A stretch of DNA of 25,356 nt from Flemingiibacterium sp045636145 (GCA_045636145.1 JAZTWV010000052.1:1-25356), one strand, 5' to 3'; counted from the stretch's first letter, positions 1 through 7,270 are shown. Notes: generated by a model from the sequence alone, not told the origin. Program-made: numbers and translations.

Positions 1-327
1 GGCTGCAACACCCCGGATCAAAGCGGGAGTGGAGTTGATTTCCTCCGCAACGGGAGTCAGATTTTCCAGATCCACCACGCTCATGGGATAGCCCTTGGAC
101 TGGATGCGGATTAGATTGGTGCCGTTGGGGCGAACTGCAGCTACGGTATCCAGATTCACCGCGCCGGCCAGAACCCGGCCCCGCTGGTGGTCTGTGTGGT
201 TGCCGCCGATCTCGGTACGGCCAGGAGCGGAGAAATAACGCTCAGGCGCGCCCTGAAAGGTTGCGGCAAACCCCGCGTCCAGGGCTGCTTTTACATCAGG
301 ATTCAGATATAGTACAGGTACAGCCAT
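1..327 (-). CDS. galK: Galactokinase-family (GHMP) sugar kinase, 5' part only
   Basis: The minus strand reads from ATG at 327-325 down to the window edge without a stop, giving 109 codons; the C-terminal three quarters lie outside. The translation carries the galactokinase signature at residues 34-48 (A34-P-G-R-T-E-I-G-G-N-H-T-D-H-Q48), followed by a GxVLAxAVNLD stretch. This matches the N-terminal galactose-binding part of GalK, which phosphorylates galactose to galactose-1-phosphate in the Leloir pathway. The usual GEHTDY reads GNHTDH here, a variant I associate with Clostridia homologues. An AGGAGG-like ribosome binding site (complement of 331-340) lies just before the ATG. Codon use is unlike the rest of the window: nine leucines, six of them CTG and none CTT. 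Another GHMP sugar kinase is possible; galactokinase is the best reading. Confidence 0.85.
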   Translation of the reverse strand, partial: MAVPVLYLNPDVKAALDAGFAATFQGAPERYFSAPGRTEIGGNHTDHQRGRVLAGAVNLDTVAAVRPNGTNLIRIQSKGYPMSVVDLENLTPVAEEINSTPALIRGVAA

Positions 328-360
328 AAATATGCCTCCTATGATTTTTTGTTTTATCAA

Positions 361-387
361 ATGTATACATTAGATAACGAATACATT
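361..387. promoter_or_regulatory. Candidate operator in the galactokinase promoter
   Basis: The perfect 10-base palindrome ATGTATACAT (361-370) lies just downstream of the predicted galactokinase start point. A related half-site, AATACATT (380-387), lies between it and the -10. This position is typical of a repressor site. Which protein binds is unknown; a LacI- or GntR-type sugar regulator is as likely as the neighbouring small repressor. Confidence 0.4.
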
Positions 388-413
388 ATATCACGCACAA
401 GTCTATTTGTCAA
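385..413 (-). promoter_or_regulatory. Sigma-A promoter of the galactokinase gene
   Basis: On the minus strand, a perfect TTGACA (-35, 413-408) and TATAAT (-10, 390-385) are separated by 17 bases. Transcription would start near 378, about 50 bases before the ATG. The -35 overlaps the candidate -35 of the divergent regulator gene on the opposite strand. Confidence 0.85.
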
Positions 414-449
414 GCTTTTTTTAGTATATAATAATGACATTATATAATG
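407..449 (+). promoter_or_regulatory. Candidate promoter and self-operator of the small HTH gene
   Basis: TTGTCA (407-412) and AATAAT (430-435, inside TATAATAAT) are 17 bases apart. Over the start point lies a run of alternating half-sites: ATAATG-A-CATTAT (431-443), which is symmetric except for its centre base, overlapping the perfect 12-base palindrome CATTATATAATG (438-449). The palindrome ends just before the GGAGGT ribosome binding site (450-455). Cro/CI-type proteins often bind such sites to repress themselves, so autoregulation is a reasonable inference. Confidence 0.45.
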
Positions 450-462
450 CGGAGGTGATATA

Positions 463-669
463 ATGACACTCAGGATCTTAGACATATTGAAAGAAAAGGG
501 AAAAACGAAATATTGGCTATATATTCAATTAGGACTCAGCTATCAAAACTTCAACAGGATTGTCAACAATCAAACAGCCAGCATAAAATTTGAAAATCTG
601 AAAGCAATTTGTGATATTCTTGAATGTACTCCAAACGATTTGTTTGTTGAGTATTATGAAAAATCTTGA
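463..669 (+). CDS. Small Cro/CI (XRE)-type helix-turn-helix regulator
   Basis: This 68-residue protein consists almost only of a Cro/CI-type helix-turn-helix domain (about residues 3-64). It contains helices around KTKYWLYIQLG and SYQNFNRIVN, and the conserved ending LKAICDILECTPNDLF seen in small XRE-family regulators. It starts at ATG 463 after a GGAGGT ribosome binding site. There is no second domain for ligand or partner binding, so it is probably a dimeric DNA-binding repressor. Its DNA is much A+T richer than the other genes. It is divergent from the galactokinase gene, with overlapping promoters, so it could affect both. Such short regulators are common on integrated elements and as stand-alone genes; nothing else mobile is visible here. 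The family call is solid but the target is unknown. Confidence 0.8.
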   Translation: MTLRILDILKEKGKTKYWLYIQLGLSYQNFNRIVNNQTASIKFENLKAICDILECTPNDLFVEYYEKS

Positions 670-707
670 TGTAAACGCAACCGCAATGTATAAGATAAAC
701 TGCAAAA

Positions 708-750
708 AGGCTTTATCCCTGTGTTTTTGGGATAAAGCCTCTTGTGTTTT
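708..750. terminator. Bidirectional Rho-independent terminator
   Basis: A perfect 12-bp stem AGGCTTTATCCC (708-719) pairs with GGGATAAAGCCT (729-740) around a short loop. On the minus strand the stem is followed by TTTT (complement of 704-707), ending mrp. On the plus strand a weaker T-rich tail follows, ending the small HTH gene. It separates the compositionally odd left end from the rest. Confidence 0.85.
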
Positions 751-793
751 AAATGTTGATTATCAAATTTTTAGATAAGCGAAGTTTTCGATA

Positions 794-1651
794 TCAGATT
801 AAATCCTCAATCTTGTCCGCTGCCTTGTCGAGATAGTCATTCTCCATAAGCTCAAGCATACCCTTGTCGCAAAGTGCCGCAAGGCGTGGGTCAATAGGCA
901 TCTTGGCAAGTACATCGTAGCCGAACTTTTCAGCAACCTCTGCAATGTGGCTCTCACCGTAGATGTTGTAATCCTTGCCGCAGTCCGGGCATTTAAAGTA
1001 GGACATATTTTCTACAATGCCGAGTACGGGAATGTTCATCATCTTTGCCATGTTTGCGGCTTTTGCCACAATCATGGAAACAAGCTCCTGAGGACTTGTT
1101 ACGATGATTATACCGTCAAGGGGAATTGATTGGAATACAGTCAGCGGAACGTCACCTGTTCCCGGAGGCATATCCACGAACATGAAGTCAACATCGTCCC
1201 AGATAACGTCTGTCCAGAACTGTTTAACGGTTCCTGCAATAACGGGACCTCTCCATACAACAGGGGTGGTTTCCTCAGGAAGAAGAAGGTTGACGCTCAT
1301 CATCTTGATTCCGGTCTTGGACGCAAGAGGGAAAATACCTCCTGTTCCGTCGCCCATTACCTCGCCCTTTACGCCAAATGCTTTGGGGATGGACGGGCCT
1401 GTAATGTCAGCATCAAGAATAGCGGTGTTGTGACCGCGGCGGCTCATGAGCACCGACAGCATGGAGGTAACGATGGACTTGCCCACGCCGCCCTTGCCGC
1501 TGACGATACCGATGACTTTTTTTATGTTTGATAATTCGTGCGGCTTTTCAAGAAGACTCTGCTTCTCGCGTGACGCACAGTTTGAAGAGCAGGTAGGGCA
1601 GTCATGAGTGCATCCGGACTGCGGCTTGTCCTGCGTATCATCATGGATCAT
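794..1651 (-). CDS. mrp: Mrp/NBP35-family Fe-S cluster carrier ATPase
   Basis: This 285-residue P-loop protein of the Mrp/ApbC/NBP35 family binds and transfers [4Fe-4S] clusters to apoproteins in the cytoplasm. The deviant Walker A GKGGVGKS is at residues 52-59, DADITGPS at 80-87 and VDMPPGTGD at 159-167. The dimer-bridging cluster motif C221-P-D-C224 is present. The N-terminus carries a second cysteine group, C14, C18, C21 and C25, which recalls the extra N-terminal cluster of eukaryotic NBP35 and differs from classical bacterial Mrp, which often starts with a DUF59 domain; none is present here. ATG at 1651-1649 is preceded by an AGGAG ribosome binding site. The gene has its own promoter and terminator, so it is monocistronic. 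Confidence 0.93.
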   Translation of the reverse strand: MIHDDTQDKPQSGCTHDCPTCSSNCASREKQSLLEKPHELSNIKKVIGIVSGKGGVGKSIVTSMLSVLMSRRGHNTAILDADITGPSIPKAFGVKGEVMGDGTGGIFPLASKTGIKMMSVNLLLPEETTPVVWRGPVIAGTVKQFWTDVIWDDVDFMFVDMPPGTGDVPLTVFQSIPLDGIIIVTSPQELVSMIVAKAANMAKMMNIPVLGIVENMSYFKCPDCGKDYNIYGESHIAEVAEKFGYDVLAKMPIDPRLAALCDKGMLELMENDYLDKAADKIEDLI

Positions 1652-1688
1652 CGTGCAAAACTCCTTTCAAAAATAACTTTCAGTAACT

Positions 1689-1717
1689 ATTATAGCTCAT
1701 ATTTCAAAAAATTGCAA
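1689..1717 (-). promoter_or_regulatory. Sigma-A promoter of mrp
   Basis: On the minus strand, TTGCAA (-35, 1717-1712) and TATAAT (-10, 1694-1689) have a 17-base spacer. The start point would be near 1682, about 30 bases upstream of the mrp ATG. Confidence 0.75.
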
Positions 1718-1766
1718 GCTTTTTGACGCTTTAATGAAATTTTTACGGTTTGTTGAAGAATTGTAA

Positions 1767-1795
1767 TTGAATCGTCGTGAAATTTGGCGTATAAT
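1767..1795 (+). promoter_or_regulatory. Sigma-A promoter of the zinc-ribbon membrane protein gene
   Basis: TTGAAT (1767-1772) and TATAAT (1790-1795) have a 17-base spacer, about 35 bases before the ATG. It is divergent from the mrp promoter, with about 50 bases between the two -35 boxes. Confidence 0.75.
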
Positions 1796-1830
1796 CTATA
1801 ATATATTCTGAATTTCGGAGGAAATGTGCA

Positions 1831-2244
1831 ATGAAAGAGAAAATAATGAGGTTTTTCTGGGGTCGCTACGGCGTTGACCCTCTCGGATACGGTATAATAA
1901 TATTTTCAATGGCGTTTTCGCTTGCTTCTTCTCTTACAAAAGAGGCATCGGATATTGCATCATATATACTCTGGCTTCTTTCCTATGCACTTCTCGGATG
2001 GGCTATATTCAGGATGCTTTCACGAAACATTTCTGCAAGACGCCACGAAAACGATAAGTTTACCCGTGTGTGGAAGCCGGTCAAAAAGTGGTTCAAGCTT
2101 CAGTATAACCGAATGAAAGACATAAAGACACACAGATATTTCTCCTGCCCGAACTGCAAAAACAATCTGCGTGTTCCGAAGGGTAGGGGAACCATTACAA
2201 TCACCTGTCCCGTGTGCAAAACTAAATTTGACCGTAAGAGCTGA
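1831..2244 (+). CDS. Small two-TM membrane protein with C-terminal zinc ribbon
   Basis: This 137-residue protein has two predicted membrane helices (about 19-36 and 43-62). A strongly basic linker follows (about 63-101). The C-terminus is a zinc ribbon with CPNC at C106/C109 and CPVC at C126/C129, spaced as in treble-clef or rubredoxin-like knuckles. With both helices crossing, the ribbon would face the same side as the N-terminus, probably the cytoplasm. It starts at ATG 1831 after a GGAGG site. It has its own promoter and a hairpin terminator after its stop, so it is monocistronic. I do not recognise a named family. Zinc-ribbon membrane proteins of this size are usually hypothetical, and function is open: nucleic-acid or protein contact by the ribbon is possible. 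Confidence 0.8.
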   Translation: MKEKIMRFFWGRYGVDPLGYGIIIFSMAFSLASSLTKEASDIASYILWLLSYALLGWAIFRMLSRNISARRHENDKFTRVWKPVKKWFKLQYNRMKDIKTHRYFSCPNCKNNLRVPKGRGTITITCPVCKTKFDRKS

Positions 2245-2284
2245 GGGGAGTTATCCTCTGAAAGCCTTTATGAGCTTAAATACC

Positions 2285-2325
2285 TGCTCCGCCGTGTCCG
2301 TAAGGTCGCGGCGGGCATTTTTATA
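2285..2325 (+). terminator. Rho-independent terminator after the zinc-ribbon gene
   Basis: The G+C-rich arms TGC(T)CCGCCG (2285-2294) and CGGCGGGCA (2309-2317) pair with one bulged T. The inner part closes further with TG/CG and CC/GG around a GTAA tetraloop. ATTTTTAT follows directly. Confidence 0.8.
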
Positions 2326-2404
2326 ATTCTACCATTTTTATGTGCCATTTCCAAGGCGTGCTGCAACATTTTTTGTATATATTTAATTAAATTTGCGATT
2401 TTCC

Positions 2405-2433
2405 TTGAATACAGAGGAAAAATGTGTTACAAT
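2405..2433 (+). promoter_or_regulatory. Sigma-A promoter of the rimM-trmD-murJ operon
   Basis: TTGAAT (2405-2410) and TACAAT (2428-2433) have a 17-base spacer, giving a start near 2440, about 25 bases before the rimM ATG. No other good promoter is seen before the terminator at 8301-8349, so this is the likely main start of a roughly 5.9-kb operon. Confidence 0.7.
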
Positions 2434-2465
2434 ATTTATAATTAAGATTATTTTGAGGTAATAGC

Positions 2466-3002
2466 ATGGCAGATAAAGAAAAATACCTTGAATGCGGTAA
2501 AATCATAAACACACACGGTGTGCGCGGCGCCTGCAAAATAGAATCGTGGTGCGACACTCCGGAGGTGCTGTGCGGGATAAAAACGCTTTACTATAAAAAA
2601 AAGGACGAATATCTGTCCCTTGAGGTAACAAAGGCATCTGTGCACAAGGGATGCGCACTTGTGTATTTTTACGGAATAGATTCAATAGAGGCGGCAGAGC
2701 TTCTTAAAAACCGCGTGGTGTATGCGGACCGTGAGGATATTCCCATTGATGATGACCGTGTATTTATTGCGGACATCATCGGTCTCCCTGTTTTTGATGA
2801 GCGTAACGGAAAACGCCTCGGTGTGCTTTCCGAGCTTATCGAAAGTCCGGCATCCGACCTATTTTCGGTAAAGACTGCGGACGGCAGAGATGTGCTTGTT
2901 CCGGCAGTTGAAGAATTTATCGGACATATCGACGACGGCGGAGTATTTCTCCGTCCCATTCCAGGAATGTTCGAGGATGCGGAGAGCGAAGATGAGATTT
3001 GA
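2466..3002 (+). CDS. rimM: Ribosome maturation factor RimM
   Basis: This 178-residue protein is typical in length for RimM, which binds S19 and helps mature the head of the 30S subunit. The N-terminal RimM domain starts with the family motif GKIINTHGVRGACKI (about residues 11-25). It is followed by the PRC-barrel domain (about 95-170) with IIGLPVFDERNGKRLG and VLVPAVEEFI. ATG 2466 follows a GAGGTA site. It is the first gene of the operon; its last 11 bases overlap the start of trmD, so the two are probably translationally coupled. In many Firmicutes rimM and trmD lie between rpsP and rplS; neither ribosomal protein gene is adjacent here. Confidence 0.96.
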   Translation: MADKEKYLECGKIINTHGVRGACKIESWCDTPEVLCGIKTLYYKKKDEYLSLEVTKASVHKGCALVYFYGIDSIEAAELLKNRVVYADREDIPIDDDRVFIADIIGLPVFDERNGKRLGVLSELIESPASDLFSVKTADGRDVLVPAVEEFIGHIDDGGVFLRPIPGMFEDAESEDEI

Positions 3003-3756
3003 CATCATGACCCTTTTCCCCGACGTGGTGGATACTGTACTTTCGTCGAGTATAATCGGCAGAGCACAGGACGGTGGACTTGTGGAGGTACATACTCACA
3101 ATATACGTGATTTTTCCGAAAACAAGCACCGTCGTGTGGATGATACGCCCTATGGCGGCGGAATGGGAATGCTTATGAGTGCAGTACCTATATACGGATG
3201 CTTTAAATCCGTTATTGAAGCTCAGCGTGAGTCTGACGAAGCCCTCGGCAGACCTGTAAACCGTCGGGTTATCTATATGTCGCCGCGAGGCAAGGTGCTT
3301 ACTCAGAAACGCGCATATGAGCTTACAAAATACGATAACCTCATTATCCTCTGCGGACATTATGAGGGCGTTGATGAACGGATAATCGAAGAAATCGTTG
3401 ACGAGGAAATTTCCATCGGGGACTATGTTCTCACAGGCGGAGAGCTTCCTGCCTGCGTGCTTGTGGACTGCGTTTCCCGTATGCTTGACGGCGTGCTTAC
3501 AAATGAGGATTGTTGGCGCGGTGAGAGTATCGCATCGGGAATGCTTGAGTATCCGCAGTATACACGCCCATATGATTTTCGTGGCAGACTTGTGCCGGAG
3601 GTGCTTCTTTCCGGACATCATGCCAATATTGAAAAATGGCGGCGTGAGGCGGCAATAAAGAAAACCATGGAGTGCCGTCCTGAGCTTTTGCAGGGCACAG
3701 AAGTGGGAATCGAGAAAACAAACAGCGATGAGGAAGAGCTTAAAAATGGCAGATAA
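2992..3756 (+). CDS. trmD: tRNA (guanine37-N1)-methyltransferase TrmD
   Basis: This 254-residue SPOUT (trefoil-knot) enzyme uses SAM to make m1G37 in tRNAs with G36, preventing +1 frameshifting. I use ATG 2992, inside the end of rimM, because the product then begins MRFDIMTLFP like other TrmD proteins and has a GGAG site at 2981; the longer frame upstream has no family match. Visible motifs are DDTPYGGGMGMLM, LCGHYEGVDER (G122-R130), GDYVLTGGELPA and LEYPQYTRP. The aspartate thought to be the general base (D169 in E. coli, in DSF) aligns with E178 in ESI here. The 3' end overlaps murJ by 11 bases. Confidence 0.96.
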   Translation: MRFDIMTLFPDVVDTVLSSSIIGRAQDGGLVEVHTHNIRDFSENKHRRVDDTPYGGGMGMLMSAVPIYGCFKSVIEAQRESDEALGRPVNRRVIYMSPRGKVLTQKRAYELTKYDNLIILCGHYEGVDERIIEEIVDEEISIGDYVLTGGELPACVLVDCVSRMLDGVLTNEDCWRGESIASGMLEYPQYTRPYDFRGRLVPEVLLSGHHANIEKWRREAAIKKTMECRPELLQGTEVGIEKTNSDEEELKNGR

Positions 3757-5323
3757 AGGGAACAAAACAGGCGGACGTGCCGTCAAAACCGTAGCGGTCA
3801 TGATGGGAGCTACGGTCATAGCAAAGCTTCTCGGTATGCTTCGCGGCGTTCTTCAGGCGAATGCCTACGGAACATCCTCGGCGGCAAATGCTTTTACTGC
3901 CGCATCAAAGCTTCCGCTTGCTTTCTTTGATATGTTTCTTGCGGCGGCAGTGCTTGGATGCTTTATACCTGTGTATAACAGCTTCAAAGAACGTGATGCG
4001 GATGGCTCGTCCATGAAAGAGGCAGATGCTTTTGCCTGCATATTTGTAAATTTTATAGTGGTTCTCTGCGGCGTGTTGGCGGCAGTTGGAATCATATTCG
4101 CCGAGCCGTTTATTTCGCTTATTACACGGGGACTTGACTCTGAAACGGTGTCACTTGCAGTCACGCTTACGCGTATAATGTTTCCGCTCGTTATATTTAC
4201 GGGAGCGGCATATACGCTTGTGGGCGTGCTTCAGTCAAAAGGCTCGTTTATTGCTCCTGCGCTTATCAGCGCCGTGTCAAACGCAGGTGTTGTACTGTAT
4301 CTTGCGGTATTCAATGAAAGACTTGGAGAAAAGGGCATATACGGTCTTGCCGTGGCTTATCTTCTGTCGTGGCTCATACAGTTACTTACACTGATTGTGC
4401 CGCTTCACCGCAAGGGCTTTCGCTACAGACTGCTCTTTGATTTGAAGAATCCTGCTCTCATACGCGCAATTAAAATGGCACCGCCCATTATGATAGGCTC
4501 ATGGCTTGCACCGGCAGGCGTGCTTATCGGTCAGTATTTCGCGGCACAGGTTGCGGCACAGAGCGGTGTTGTCGGTGCTACTACTGTTTTTGACTATGCA
4601 AACAATATTTATATAATAATCGCCGGAACGCTTACTTACAGCATATGCAACTATACTTTCCCGAAAATATCAAAGCTGTCGGCATCCGGTGAATCGCTTG
4701 AATTCGGGAAAACGGTGCGTGAGGGAATCACGTCAGCACTGTTTATAGTTATCCCCTTTATGGCGGCGGCAATTGTACTTGCAGGCGAGGGAACAGCCAT
4801 TGTTTATATGCGCGGAGAATTTACATCGACTGATGCCGCAAATACGGCGCGTGCTCTTGGGTTTATACTGCCTGCTATGCCGTTCTTCTGTGTTACAGAG
4901 CTGTTCTCACGCGTGTTCTATTCCAAAAATATGCCGCGTATTCCTATGTATGCGGCACTCGGCGGAATTGGGGCAAATTTCGCAGTCGGCGCACTGCTTG
5001 TGAACTTTAAGCTTCTTGATATCGGCGCAGTGGGAGCCGCAAATGCGGCAGGACAGGCTGCTTCGGCAATAATTCTTCTCATTTTTGCATCAAAGCGGCT
5101 TGACGGTGTTCTCTCGGCAAGACTTGCCGTAAATGCGGTAAAAATAATATGCGGCGGAGTGCTTGTGTTCGCAGTAACGTTTGTAATGCGACAGCTTCTT
5201 GCAAGCACACCATTTGAAGCTTCCTTTGCGGTAAATGCAATCAAGGCGGCTGTAAGCTTTGCACCGGCAGTTATTGTATATCTTTTGTGGGCAAGGCTTG
5301 CTAAGATAAAAATTTCGGAATAA
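3746..5323 (+). CDS. murJ: Lipid II flippase MurJ (MviN)
   Basis: This is a 525-residue polytopic membrane protein of the MOP superfamily with about 14 membrane helices. It moves the undecaprenyl-linked peptidoglycan precursor lipid II to the outer face of the membrane. The family start is clear: a first helix around AVMMGATVIAKLLGMLRG, then SAANAFTAASKLP and FFDMFLAAAVLGCFIPVY, with charged residues inside the transport cavity. The chosen ATG 3746 has AGGAAGAG (3730-3737) at a usable distance and overlaps trmD by 11 bases; ATG 3728 lacks a site. Co-transcription with trmD and with a polymer ligase downstream is unusual. A dedicated flippase for another lipid-linked glycan is the main alternative, since MurJ-like paralogues exist. 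Confidence 0.88.
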   Translation: MADKGNKTGGRAVKTVAVMMGATVIAKLLGMLRGVLQANAYGTSSAANAFTAASKLPLAFFDMFLAAAVLGCFIPVYNSFKERDADGSSMKEADAFACIFVNFIVVLCGVLAAVGIIFAEPFISLITRGLDSETVSLAVTLTRIMFPLVIFTGAAYTLVGVLQSKGSFIAPALISAVSNAGVVLYLAVFNERLGEKGIYGLAVAYLLSWLIQLLTLIVPLHRKGFRYRLLFDLKNPALIRAIKMAPPIMIGSWLAPAGVLIGQYFAAQVAAQSGVVGATTVFDYANNIYIIIAGTLTYSICNYTFPKISKLSASGESLEFGKTVREGITSALFIVIPFMAAAIVLAGEGTAIVYMRGEFTSTDAANTARALGFILPAMPFFCVTELFSRVFYSKNMPRIPMYAALGGIGANFAVGALLVNFKLLDIGAVGAANAAGQAASAIILLIFASKRLDGVLSARLAVNAVKIICGGVLVFAVTFVMRQLLASTPFEASFAVNAIKAAVSFAPAVIVYLLWARLAKIKISE

Positions 5324-5343
5324 TTTCAGAGGGAGGTATACTT

Positions 5344-7254
5344 TTGATAAGAAAAAACACAGGTTCATCAGAAAATGATACCGACTCCGGCGTTGGTATC
5401 ATTAAATCATCGCTTATACTGTCACTTCTTGGACGAGCATCCTCGTGGATATACAGAAAGCTGTCACTTGGTCTTGTTGGTGGATTGTTTTCTTCGTATG
5501 ACAGGGAAAATAAGGCGGTGACGGACAGTGCCGCGGCTGAGGGAATGCGGCGCATGGCTCTTGGTGACAGGCTCATTACGCCGGCAAAGAGACATATAGC
5601 GCGCGGAATTGAAAACAGTACGATACTTGATTTTGTCAGAAGAACGCTTGACGGAATGCTGTCAAGCTCCATGAAATCCTACGGTATCTTTATGTTTTCG
5701 GCGGCACTTTACAGTGCGGTGGTATATCTTTTTAAAACCTTTCGTCTTGACTCCGGGAGCGGCGTGGATATTAGTGTAATACTTACGCTTACAATAATGC
5801 TTATTATGTCGGTAATGATGATAGCATCAAGGCAAAATCTTGCAGGCGCACTGCTTACAAGTCCATCGGCGCGGTTGGCGCTTTTTAAGCTCGCCGGAAT
5901 ACGTCAGGAGACTCTTGAGGGACGTGAGGAGAAAGAAGGAAAATTTAACGTAGCTTTTATAGCCGGTCTTGTTTTCGGAGTGATGTCCTTCTTTGCCCAT
6001 CCTCTTGTACTGCTTATCGGGATTCTCGGTTTGATAGCCGCCTATATTGTGTTTATTAAACCCGAATTCGGTGTCCTTGCCGTCATCTGCGTGCTTCCGT
6101 TTGCCCCCACAATGGCTCTTGTGGGCGCGGTATTCTATATCTCATTTTGCTTCTTGCTTAAAGCAATGTGTGGGCGGCGTTCAATCAAATTTGATCTTAT
6201 GGATGGGGTCGTGCTGATCTTCATGCTCCTTATGATAGGCGGAGGATTTGTTGCGGCATCAAGCGCAAGCATGAAGCCCATGCTTGTATATGTTGCTTTC
6301 ATGCTTGGTTACTTTCTAACGGTAAACCTTATCCGTACCCGCGATTGGGTCATACGGTGTATTGTCGGTGCGGTAAGTTCATGTACCCTTGTATCCCTGT
6401 ACGGTCTGTATCAGAACTTTTTCGGATCAGTGGAGAAGACATGGCAGGACTCCGATATGTTCAGTGAAATAGAGGGCCGTGTGGTATCAACATTCGAAAA
6501 CCCCAATGTTCTTGCCGAGTATCTTATAATGGTAATTCCGCTGATGCTTGCCGCATTTATTGTATCAAAAACACCCAAGGCAAGGCTTGCGGCCGCTATA
6601 GCCGGACTCTCTGCGGCAGGCTGTCTTATCTATACATGGTCGCGCGGTGCGTGGCTCGGATTTATAATAGGCATTCTCATATTTATGCTTATGTACAGCC
6701 GAAATACGCTGACAGGACTGCTTTTCTGCTCACTCGGAATACCGTTCCTTCCCTTTGTGCTTCCTGCGAGCATCACACAGCGGTTTTTGAGTATAGGAAA
6801 TCTTGGTGACAGCTCAACATCATACCGCGTTAATATTTGGCGCGGAGTCATCAACATGGTGCAGGATTATTGGCAGTGCGGAATCGGAATCGGTAATGAC
6901 TCGTTCAGGCTTGTCTACCCGCTCTACGCGCTGTCGGGAATTGAGACAGCTCCCCATTCGCACAATCTTTATTTACAGATACTTGTTGAGCTTGGTGCGG
7001 TGGGACTTATAGTTTTCGTGGCGGCGATATTCATATATACCCAAAGCAGTCTGACACTGCACGTGAATGAGAGCCGTTCGGACAAATACTTTTCAAATGC
7101 TGTGTTCTGCGGTATGCTTGCGGTTCTTGCACAGGGAATGACGGATTATATATGGTACAATTACCGTGTGTTTTTGATGTTCTGGCTTATGCTGGGACTT
7201 GGTGCTGCAATCAGAAAAACGCTGAATTCCACAGCGGCGGAAGATATATATTGA
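5344..7254 (+). CDS. O-antigen-ligase/polymerase-like (Wzy/WaaL) membrane protein
   Basis: This is a 636-residue membrane protein started by TTG 5344 after GGGAGG (5331-5336). Residues 1-110 are largely soluble and rich in Ser/Arg. About 12 membrane helices follow. Conserved Wzy_C features are FENPNVLAEYLIMVIPL, the motif YTWSRGAWLGF before a helix, and the extracellular HSHNLYLQILVELGAVGL, where the histidine is typical of WaaL-type transferases. Family members either polymerise undecaprenyl-linked repeat units or ligate glycans to acceptors outside the membrane. Gram-positive members act in capsule, teichoic-acid-like or glycoprotein pathways. It sits 20 bases after murJ, suggesting that flipping and polymer assembly are co-expressed. 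No glycosyltransferase genes are adjacent, so the substrate is unknown. Confidence 0.85.
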   Translation: MIRKNTGSSENDTDSGVGIIKSSLILSLLGRASSWIYRKLSLGLVGGLFSSYDRENKAVTDSAAAEGMRRMALGDRLITPAKRHIARGIENSTILDFVRRTLDGMLSSSMKSYGIFMFSAALYSAVVYLFKTFRLDSGSGVDISVILTLTIMLIMSVMMIASRQNLAGALLTSPSARLALFKLAGIRQETLEGREEKEGKFNVAFIAGLVFGVMSFFAHPLVLLIGILGLIAAYIVFIKPEFGVLAVICVLPFAPTMALVGAVFYISFCFLLKAMCGRRSIKFDLMDGVVLIFMLLMIGGGFVAASSASMKPMLVYVAFMLGYFLTVNLIRTRDWVIRCIVGAVSSCTLVSLYGLYQNFFGSVEKTWQDSDMFSEIEGRVVSTFENPNVLAEYLIMVIPLMLAAFIVSKTPKARLAAAIAGLSAAGCLIYTWSRGAWLGFIIGILIFMLMYSRNTLTGLLFCSLGIPFLPFVLPASITQRFLSIGNLGDSSTSYRVNIWRGVINMVQDYWQCGIGIGNDSFRLVYPLYALSGIETAPHSHNLYLQILVELGAVGLIVFVAAIFIYTQSSLTLHVNESRSDKYFSNAVFCGMLAVLAQGMTDYIWYNYRVFLMFWLMLGLGAAIRKTLNSTAAEDIY

Positions 7255-7270
7255 TAAAGCGGAGGAAAAT

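Noticed and set aside
463..669. Antitoxin of a toxin-antitoxin pair or phage repressor locus
   Set aside because: No toxin-like gene, integrase or phage gene lies next to it; only the helix-turn-helix domain can be supported.
1104..1531. Plus-strand open frames inside mrp
   Set aside because: Mrp on the minus strand has all its catalytic motifs, a ribosome binding site and a promoter; the opposing frames have none of these.
2890..2991. Longer N-terminus for TrmD
   Set aside because: The extra 34 residues come from a shifted reading of rimM and do not resemble TrmD; ATG 2992 gives the family start and has a GGAG site.
2917..3819. 300-codon open frame on the minus strand
   Set aside because: It is antisense to rimM, trmD and murJ, with low-complexity His/Cys-rich content and no known motif. 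A shadow frame.
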